Below, piece by piece: positions 7,163 to 11,971 of a DNA stretch of 11,971 bases (position 1 is the stretch's first letter; each line of letters begins with the position of its first letter). The DNA comes from Crocinitomicaceae bacterium (GTDB taxonomy: Bacteria; Bacteroidota; Bacteroidia; Flavobacteriales_D; Crocinitomicaceae): assembly GCA_015662935.1 (NCBI GenBank), contig DQTF01000098.1, forward strand, positions 1 to 11,971. Direction: 5' to 3'. Made by a program: the position numbers and the translations under genes. The notes under the pieces were generated by a model, which saw only the letters and a list, made by a program, of their open reading frames with translations, was not told the origin of the DNA and did no database searches.

Positions 7163-7600
7163 CTAAAACGTGAATGTAAAATTCACTAACAAGCTTCGCC
7201 CTTGACGGTTAATTTTCATAACGTCTAAATGTTCGAAATAAGGAGTGTCAAAAATGTTATTCAATGATAAATTCACTACACACTTGTATTTTTTGACAGT
7301 AAATGTTTTTCCAACAGAAGTATCAAACACATTGAATTCACGGTAGAGCGTTGTGATTCATATCTTCTCCATAAGAGAAAGAGCTGGAGGAGAAGAGTAA
7401 ATCTTTGTAAAGGCGCATCTTCTTGCTTAATTTATATTCTCCTTGAATAAAAGTATTGAGTAAATAGGAGTACTTTGTTAATTCATCAGAATAGATGCTT
7501 GTCAAAGTTTTTCTACCTGCGATTGTAATAACAGAAGAGCAAATGTAATCAAATCTCATTCCGACGCTTATCTTCATTTTTTTCGTTAATAGAATTTTAT
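7163..7600 (-). pseudogene. TonB-dependent receptor, C-terminal remnant
   Basis: The last part of an outer-membrane TonB-dependent receptor is readable on the - strand. It runs from about 7600 through SVGMRFDY, a frame break near 7338-7345, then REFNVFDTSVGKTFTV, LSLNNIFDTPYFEHL and NRQGRSLLVNFTFTF, to a TAG at 7165-7163. The N-[IL]F-x-x-x-Y-[FY] motif followed by a Gly-Arg and a final amphipathic strand ending in Phe is the standard end of these barrels. Only about 145 codons remain of an expected 600-1000; the plug and most of the barrel are missing. In the upstream frame the protein would stop right after HNALP. No ATG suitable for a full protein exists. The ligand cannot be inferred from the remnant. 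Confidence 0.8.
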
Positions 7601-7621
7601 CAGAGCAGCAAAAAAATAAAA

Positions 7622-8390
7622 ATGCCTCATGGGGTTTTCTCTAACCTCAACAGCAAAGGCTATAAAGAAGGTGTTCAATTGGCTGAAAAAACATGTTAGA
7701 GCGGTTGGCTTTACAGGTTCTATTCGGGAAAGGAGAGCATTGATGGATATTGCAGCTAAAAGAGAAGAGGCAATTCCTGTTTTTGCAGAAATGGGAAGTG
7801 TGAATCCTGTGGTGGTTACTCAGCAAGGTTTAAATAGTAAATCAGACTATTTCCCGAGTTTTATCGAAAGAAATAATGAAGGTTGAATCGTCTTGCATGT
7901 TGCATCCTGCTGTTAAAATATTCATTTTCTCGATTAAAAAAGGAGGTGCTGAATCAAGATGGTGCAGACCGATTGACAGAACCTTTTTCTGTGAAAGACA
8001 ATTTTGCAGAACAAACGGTTGTGATGGTCCGTGGAAAAGTTGCGTTGGAGAATGAAAAAGTGCAACGAGAGATTTTTGGACCATTTACTGTGATTGTCAA
8101 ATGCCCCAGAACAAGAATTGATTGATGTGATTAAACAACTAGACGGGTAACTAACAGGGACAATTATCGCTGAACAAAAAGAACTTCCTTATATTCAAAA
8201 AATTATTGATGCTTTGGAACAGCGAGTAGGACCCTTAATTTTTAATGGTGTTTCTACTGGGGTTGAAGTTTGTCCAGCAATGCATCATAGAGGACCTTAT
8301 CCCGCGTCTCAGATGCACGATTTACAGCAGTTGGCTTGCATTCGATAAAAAGATGGGAGACCTATAGTTTTTCAGGACTTTCCTGAGTGA
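7622..8390 (+). pseudogene. aldehyde dehydrogenase (2-oxoglutarate semialdehyde type) remnant
   Basis: Fragments in several + frames match the C-terminal half of NAD(P)-dependent alpha-ketoglutarate semialdehyde (2,5-dioxovalerate) dehydrogenases. In order they are PHGVFSNLNSKGYKEGVQLA, VRAVGFTGS, AAKREEAIPVFAEMGSVNPV, CMLHPAVK, LKKEVLNQDGADRLTEPFSV, REIFGPFTVIV, LIFNGVSTGVEVCPAMHH, GPYPAS, ARFTAVGLHSIKRW and RPIVFQDFPE. This enzyme group ends sugar-acid, pentose and hydroxyproline breakdown. Lesions seen are: no start or N-terminal domain; frame breaks near 7690, 7920, 8102, 8310 and 8356; an in-frame TAA at 8148 where the family has a Gln codon; and loss of the segment with the catalytic Cys (GQFCTNPG in the family) around 7820-7890. 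The matching TGA is at 8388-8390, 5 bases from the end of dxs on the other strand. The gene is certainly non-functional. Confidence 0.88.
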
Positions 8391-8395
8391 GAATT

Positions 8396-10345
8396 CTATC
8401 CAACATTCGAACTAGCCTTCTCTTCGACTAAATTCAACATTGACTTTATTGTTTTTACAATGGCCTTTGTGTCAAATCCGCAATCTGCCCATAATTCTTC
8501 TTGCGTTCCGTGATGAACGTATTTGTCGGCAATTCCTAAACGAACGACTTCTGCAGAATATTTTTGATCAGCCATAAATTCGATAACGGCAGAACCAAAT
8601 CCACCCATCAAACATCCATCTTCTATCGTAATGATTTTGGAAAACTTAGAAAACACTTCGTGAAGCATTACTTCATCGATTGGTTTCACAAAACGCATGT
8701 CGTAATGCGCAATCGATGCTCCTGATGATTTTAATTCCTCAATTGCTTTCTGTGCAAAATTACCCGGGTGACCAATCGTTAAAATAGCAATATCGTTTCC
8801 ATTGGTTAACTTTCTGCCGGTTCCTACTTTTATTTTTTGCAAAGCAGTTTTCCATTCTGTCATTACTCCTTTTCCTCGAGGGTAACGGATAGAAAATGGT
8901 CCCATATTCTCATGTTGAGCAGTGAACATGAGGTTACGCAACTCAGCTTCATTCATCGGTGCACTAACCGTCATATTTGGAATGCTTCTCATGTAAGAAA
9001 GATCATAAGCACCGTGATGCGTTGCACCATCTGCTCCAACTAAACCTCCTCTGTCAAGGCAAAAAACTACGTTCAAATTCTGAATGGCAACATCGTGTAA
9101 TACTTGATCGTAAGCACGTTGCATAAACGAAGAGTAAATGTTACAAAAAGGAATAGACCCTTGTGTCGCCAAACCAGCAGAAAAGGTTACAGCATGTTGT
9201 TCTGCAATACCTACGTCAAAGGTTCTTTCGGGCATTGCTTTCATCATGATATTCATGGAGCAACCCGATGGCATTGCTGGAGTAACTCCTACTATTTTAT
9301 CATTCTTCTCTGCTAATTCTACAATTGTATGCCCAAAAACCTCCTGATACTTAGGTGGTTGTGGAGATTTAGGAATAACCTTTACAATTTCTCCAGTATC
9401 TTTATTAAAAACTCCTGGGGCGTGCCATTGAGTTGGGTTTCCTTCTTCAGAAAATTTATATCCTCCACCTTTCTTGGTGATGCAATGCAAAATTTTTGGA
9501 CCTGGAATATCTTTTAAATCTTCCATTATTTTTGCCATTCCAATAACATCGTGACCATCAACAGGACCGAAATAGCGAAAATTTAATGACTCAAAAAAGT
9601 TACTTTGTTTAAGGATAGAACCTTTTAAAGCGGTTGAAATTTTAGAAGCAACTGATTGTGCATCTGGACCGAACTTAGAAATTTTCCCGAGCAAGCTCCA
9701 AACTTCGTCTTTTACCTTATTGTAAGTGTGCGAAGTCGTAATATCTGTCAAATAATCTCTTAATGCGCCAACATTTGGATCAATAGACATACAATTATCA
9801 TTTAGGATAACCAGTAAATTGGCATCTTTTTCATAACCTGCATGATTCATTCCTTCAAAGGCCAAGCCGGCGGTCATTGCACCATCACCAATTATGGCAA
9901 TGTGTTGACGTTCTTTCTCTCCTTTCAAATTATTAGCAACGGCCATCCCAAGTGCTGCAGAAATAGAGGTAGAAGAATGTCCAACACCAAAAGCATCGTA
10001 TTTACTTTCACTTCTTTTTGGGAATCCTGAAATTCCGCCTCTAGTCCTGTTAGTTGGAAAAGACTCTTTTCTCCCCGTCAGAATTTTATGTCCATATGCT
10101 TGATGGCCAACATCCCAAACCAATTGATCATAAGGCGTATTGAATACATAATGTAAAGCAACGGTCATTTCAACTACGCCAAGACTTGCTCCAAAGTGAC
10201 TGTTTCCAATTTCCGAAATCACATCAATGATGTATTGACGCACTTCATCAGAGACTTGTGGTAAGTCGTCTATGGAGAACTTCTTTCGAAGATCTTCAGG
10301 AACATTAATCTGTTCTAAAAAAGGGCCTGCTTTGTATTCTGACAT
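8396..10345 (-). CDS. dxs: 1-deoxy-D-xylulose-5-phosphate synthase
   Basis: The enzyme condenses pyruvate with glyceraldehyde 3-phosphate to form DXP, with thiamine diphosphate, in the cytoplasm. It is the first step of the MEP isoprenoid pathway and a source for thiamine and pyridoxal. At 649 residues it is close to the usual 620-650. Visible features are His50 in NSHFGASLG, the DVGHQAYGHKILTGR block (78-92), the thiamine-diphosphate motif GDGAMTAG (153-160) with LNDN (181-184), GPVDGHD (260-266), and AEQHAVTFSAGLA with the catalytic Glu382. The transketolase C-terminal domain follows, with LTIGHPGNFA and EDGCLMGGFG. The ATG at 10345 lies just 13 bases downstream of a consensus -7 box. It is a single gene: its 3' end nearly touches the aldehyde dehydrogenase remnant, and I see no terminator with a T tract there. 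Confidence 0.97.
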   Translation of the reverse strand: MSEYKAGPFLEQINVPEDLRKKFSIDDLPQVSDEVRQYIIDVISEIGNSHFGASLGVVEMTVALHYVFNTPYDQLVWDVGHQAYGHKILTGRKESFPTNRTRGGISGFPKRSESKYDAFGVGHSSTSISAALGMAVANNLKGEKERQHIAIIGDGAMTAGLAFEGMNHAGYEKDANLLVILNDNCMSIDPNVGALRDYLTDITTSHTYNKVKDEVWSLLGKISKFGPDAQSVASKISTALKGSILKQSNFFESLNFRYFGPVDGHDVIGMAKIMEDLKDIPGPKILHCITKKGGGYKFSEEGNPTQWHAPGVFNKDTGEIVKVIPKSPQPPKYQEVFGHTIVELAEKNDKIVGVTPAMPSGCSMNIMMKAMPERTFDVGIAEQHAVTFSAGLATQGSIPFCNIYSSFMQRAYDQVLHDVAIQNLNVVFCLDRGGLVGADGATHHGAYDLSYMRSIPNMTVSAPMNEAELRNLMFTAQHENMGPFSIRYPRGKGVMTEWKTALQKIKVGTGRKLTNGNDIAILTIGHPGNFAQKAIEELKSSGASIAHYDMRFVKPIDEVMLHEVFSKFSKIITIEDGCLMGGFGSAVIEFMADQKYSAEVVRLGIADKYVHHGTQEELWADCGFDTKAIVKTIKSMLNLVEEKASSNVG

Positions 10346-10358
10346 CGTATTGTGTAAG

Positions 10359-10389
10359 CAAAATTAGTTGTTTCACAGAAGCTTAACAA
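10359..10389 (-). promoter_or_regulatory. dxs promoter, Bacteroidota type
   Basis: On the - strand TTG (10389-10387), 20 bases, then TAATTTTG (10366-10359), an exact match to TAnnTTTG. Expected transcription start is about 10352, leaving a leader of only about 6-8 bases before the dxs ATG, so the mRNA would be nearly leaderless. Confidence 0.7.
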
Positions 10390-10393
10390 GCTT
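10379..10393. repeat. AAGCTT-AAC-AAGCTT palindrome over the dxs -33 box
   Basis: Two AAGCTT hexamers (10379-10384 and 10388-10393) separated by three bases form both a direct and an inverted repeat. The dxs -33 TTG sits inside it. The position suits a repressor or activator site, but 15 bases of AT-rich sequence can also be chance. Confidence 0.4.
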
Positions 10394-10465
10394 AGGAGGG
10401 GTTTATTTTAATTTTTAGAGATTTTAACGTTTGACATGAATTCACTATAACCACCCAAAGAGTGT

Positions 10466-11278
10466 TTACCACCAAACAAGAAAAAACTTCGTAAGTAAGT
10501 TGTTTTCGTCTTTCATCCAACATAAAGGAGATCTCTTTTCTCCTAAAAATGCAGAAACACATTGTTTAAAAGCTTCTATTCCTATAAAATTTTTATCCGC
10601 TGTTGGGTTTGCTAACCAGTTTACTTTTGTAGGAATATAAAACTGGCATTTTTTGAATTTATCAAGTTGATTTAAAGAAATATAAAACCCTTTTATAGAG
10701 TCTGGACAAATCAAATTAAAGGAAGGTTGTTTTTCACCATACGGAACAAATAATTGTGCTTGAAAATGGACATATTGTTTCATATCATCTAGCTGGAATC
10801 CTTTTTTTTGAAGAATGGCCATCGTTTCAGGAAGACGTAATCGTGGAAGCTGTTTTGTTATTAACTTATCTAATTTATGACGAAGGCTATCATTTCTATT
10901 TGGACCAATCCAGTGATCAATCTCGCTAGATCCAACATTCGGGTCATAGAGGTAAAATTTAAATATGGCCTCTAAATGGATGGGTTTAGTGTTCTCTAAA
11001 AAAATAAAATCTAATTCGCCTAGGGTTATTTTCTCTTTCTGAATCTGGATGTTTTCATGAATATTTGATATCTGTTCATTATTTTTTAACTGATGTAACA
11101 GAAATAATTCTACTCGTTTACCAAGTCGCACCTTTGATTCAATAACTTGGTCATATATATTCTTTCGAGGAGAATCAATGATATACTGATTTAATTGAAA
11201 TGTCTTACTATTATTCCAAAGTAAAGGAGAGGAGTTAAATCCATCATATTGCGCTTGTATTTCTTTTTGGGTTGACAT
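10466..11278 (-). CDS. DUF1853 family protein
   Basis: This 270-residue cytoplasmic protein has no signal or membrane segment. The blocks RLGKRVELFLLHQL (51-64), KITLGELDFIF (83-93), HLEAIFKFYLYD (101-112) and WIGPNRNDSLRHKLDKL (123-139) are those of DUF1853, a bacterial family of unknown role. Glu88/Asp90 in a beta hairpin followed by Glu103 and Lys107 in the next strand resemble the acidic/Lys core of PD-(D/E)XK nuclease folds; this is my inference and activity is unproven. A TTG at 11287 would add three residues, but the ATG at 11278 is the natural start. The gene diverges from ileS, with 87 bases between the two starts. Downstream (10346-10465) there is no clear terminator, so some transcripts might run into dxs. 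Confidence 0.85.
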   Translation of the reverse strand: MSTQKEIQAQYDGFNSSPLLWNNSKTFQLNQYIIDSPRKNIYDQVIESKVRLGKRVELFLLHQLKNNEQISNIHENIQIQKEKITLGELDFIFLENTKPIHLEAIFKFYLYDPNVGSSEIDHWIGPNRNDSLRHKLDKLITKQLPRLRLPETMAILQKKGFQLDDMKQYVHFQAQLFVPYGEKQPSFNLICPDSIKGFYISLNQLDKFKKCQFYIPTKVNWLANPTADKNFIGIEAFKQCVSAFLGEKRSPLCWMKDENNLLTKFFLVWW

Positions 11279-11284
11279 TGATCT

Positions 11285-11292
11285 CAAATTTA
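11285..11292 (-). promoter_or_regulatory. putative -7 box of the DUF1853 gene
   Basis: TAAATTTG on the - strand (11292-11285) matches TAnnTTTG exactly. Only 6 bases separate it from the ATG at 11278, so the transcript would start at or almost on the start codon. No TTG lies at the expected 19-21 base spacing, which lowers confidence. Confidence 0.45.
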
Positions 11293-11336
11293 GGCATTCT
11301 TTCGATTAAAAAAGAAGCAATTCTATTCAAATTCCC

Positions 11337-11344
11337 TATCTTCG
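11337..11344 (+). promoter_or_regulatory. putative -7 box of ileS
   Basis: TATCTTCG is one mismatch from TAnnTTTG and lies 21 bases before the ileS ATG. This would place transcription start about 15 bases upstream of the gene. There is no good -33 TTG at the usual spacing. Confidence 0.35.
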
Positions 11345-11365
11345 CGTATTCAAATTACAACAACA

Positions 11366-11971
11366 ATGAGCACAAAATATCCAACGTACAAAGGTTTAAA
11401 CTTACCAGAAGTGACCAATCGTGTTCTGGAGCAATGGGAGAATGATAACATCTTCCAGAAATCTGTTGATACGCGCGAAGGAAAAGAACCTTTTATCTTT
11501 TTTGAAGGACCTCCTTCTGCTAATGGCCTTCCGGGAATTCATCACGTAATGGGTCGTGCAATAAAAGATATTTTTTGCCGATATAAAACCTTAAAAGGGT
11601 TTCAAGTAAAACGTAAAGCAGGTTGGGATACACATGGTTTACCTGTTGAGTTGGGTGTTGAAAAAGAATTAGGCATCACTAAAGAAGATATTGGAAAAAA
11701 GATATCTGTTGATGAATACAACAAAGCATGTCGTGAAGCAGTAATGCGTTACACAGATGTTTGGAAAGATTTAACCAACAAAATGGGTTATTGGGTAGAT
11801 ATGGATGATCCGTATGTGACTTATGATCCTAAGTACATGGAGTCTGTTTGGTGGTTGTTGGGTCAATTGTACGAGAAAAATCTCATTTACAAAGGATATA
11901 CGATTCAACCTTATTCTCCAAAAGCTGGAACAGGCTTATCTTCTCATGAAATTAATCAGCCAGGCTGTTAT
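11366..11971 (+). CDS. ileS: isoleucyl-tRNA synthetase, N-terminal part
   Basis: The first 202 codons are present; the frame runs off the window, and a full enzyme is about 1,050-1,150 residues. The protein charges tRNA-Ile with isoleucine in the cytoplasm. Family blocks are FFEGPPSANGLPGIHH (45-60), KAGWDTHGLPVELGVEKELG, DVWKDLTNKMGYWVDMDDPY and TIQPYSPKAGTGLSSHE. The style (PSANG, GLPVELGVEK) is that of the eukaryote-like IleRS2 group usual in Bacteroidota. The class I signature HIGH is replaced by Gly57-Ile-His-His60, i.e. first and third positions exchanged. The ATG at 11366 follows an AC-rich leader (TTACAACAACA) without Shine-Dalgarno. The KMSKS motif, editing domain and anticodon-binding domain lie beyond the window. 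Confidence 0.96.
   Translation, partial: MSTKYPTYKGLNLPEVTNRVLEQWENDNIFQKSVDTREGKEPFIFFEGPPSANGLPGIHHVMGRAIKDIFCRYKTLKGFQVKRKAGWDTHGLPVELGVEKELGITKEDIGKKISVDEYNKACREAVMRYTDVWKDLTNKMGYWVDMDDPYVTYDPKYMESVWWLLGQLYEKNLIYKGYTIQPYSPKAGTGLSSHEINQPGCY

Noticed and set aside
7883..8125. 80-codon + strand frame as a separate small gene
   Set aside because: Its readable part is a fragment of the aldehyde dehydrogenase remnant, flanked by further fragments in other frames.
8372..8386. TCAGGA-CTT-TCCTGA hairpin between dxs and the dehydrogenase remnant as a terminator
   Set aside because: Only a 6-bp stem with no T tract on either strand, and it lies in former coding sequence for FQDFPE.
8837..10030. 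Several + strand open frames opposite dxs
   Set aside because: They are antisense shadows of a well conserved gene, lack family features and have unlikely amino-acid composition.

Overview
This AT-rich window looks like chromosome of a member of the Bacteroidota, probably order Flavobacteriales (a Fluviicola/Crocinitomicaceae-like lineage would fit, but I cannot confirm the genus). The evidence is the two promoter elements of the type TTG-N20-TAnnTTTG, the near absence of Shine-Dalgarno sites, outer-membrane proteins ending in an aromatic residue, remains of a TonB-dependent receptor, and protein families typical of the phylum. No tRNA, rRNA, CRISPR array, transposase or phage gene is visible.

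Layout from left to right. Positions 1-68 may hold the 3' tip of an upstream + strand gene. On the - strand (200-638) a frame-damaged XRE-type regulator precedes a small heavy-metal-associated-like (HMA-like) protein. Positions 611-833 hold nothing else I can support. On the + strand (834-1749) two overlapping small genes of uncharacterised Bacteroidota families form a pair; the first has the His...Asn-Cys pattern of circularly permuted papain-like (LRAT/NlpC-P60-type) enzymes. Their 3' end overlaps the end of an oppositely oriented pair (1742-3480): an outer-membrane porin and a membrane-anchored FMN-binding protein. Next, also on the - strand, is a tightly overlapping three-gene operon (3583-7053): a FucP-type sugar transporter, a large GT-C-like membrane protein starting at TTG, and a tiny HExxH membrane protein. 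A clear hairpin terminator closes it.

Positions 7163-8390 are a gene graveyard: the C-terminal part of a TonB-dependent receptor (- strand) and the C-terminal half of an alpha-ketoglutarate-semialdehyde-type aldehyde dehydrogenase (+ strand) lie head to head. Both N-terminal halves and the shared upstream region are missing. The receptor's terminator (7123-7149) survives. Together with the intact sugar transporter next door, this suggests a decayed sugar or sugar-acid utilisation locus.

The right third is housekeeping: dxs (isoprenoid synthesis, - strand), a DUF1853 protein (- strand) and the divergent 5' part of ileS (+ strand, cut by the window end). The ileS product carries GIHH in place of the class I signature HIGH, a swap associated with mupirocin hyper-resistance.

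The items I judge most worth following are the altered IleRS motif, the double-ended deletion scar, the permuted-papain-like small-gene pair, and the mini HExxH membrane protein coupled to the GT-C-like gene.
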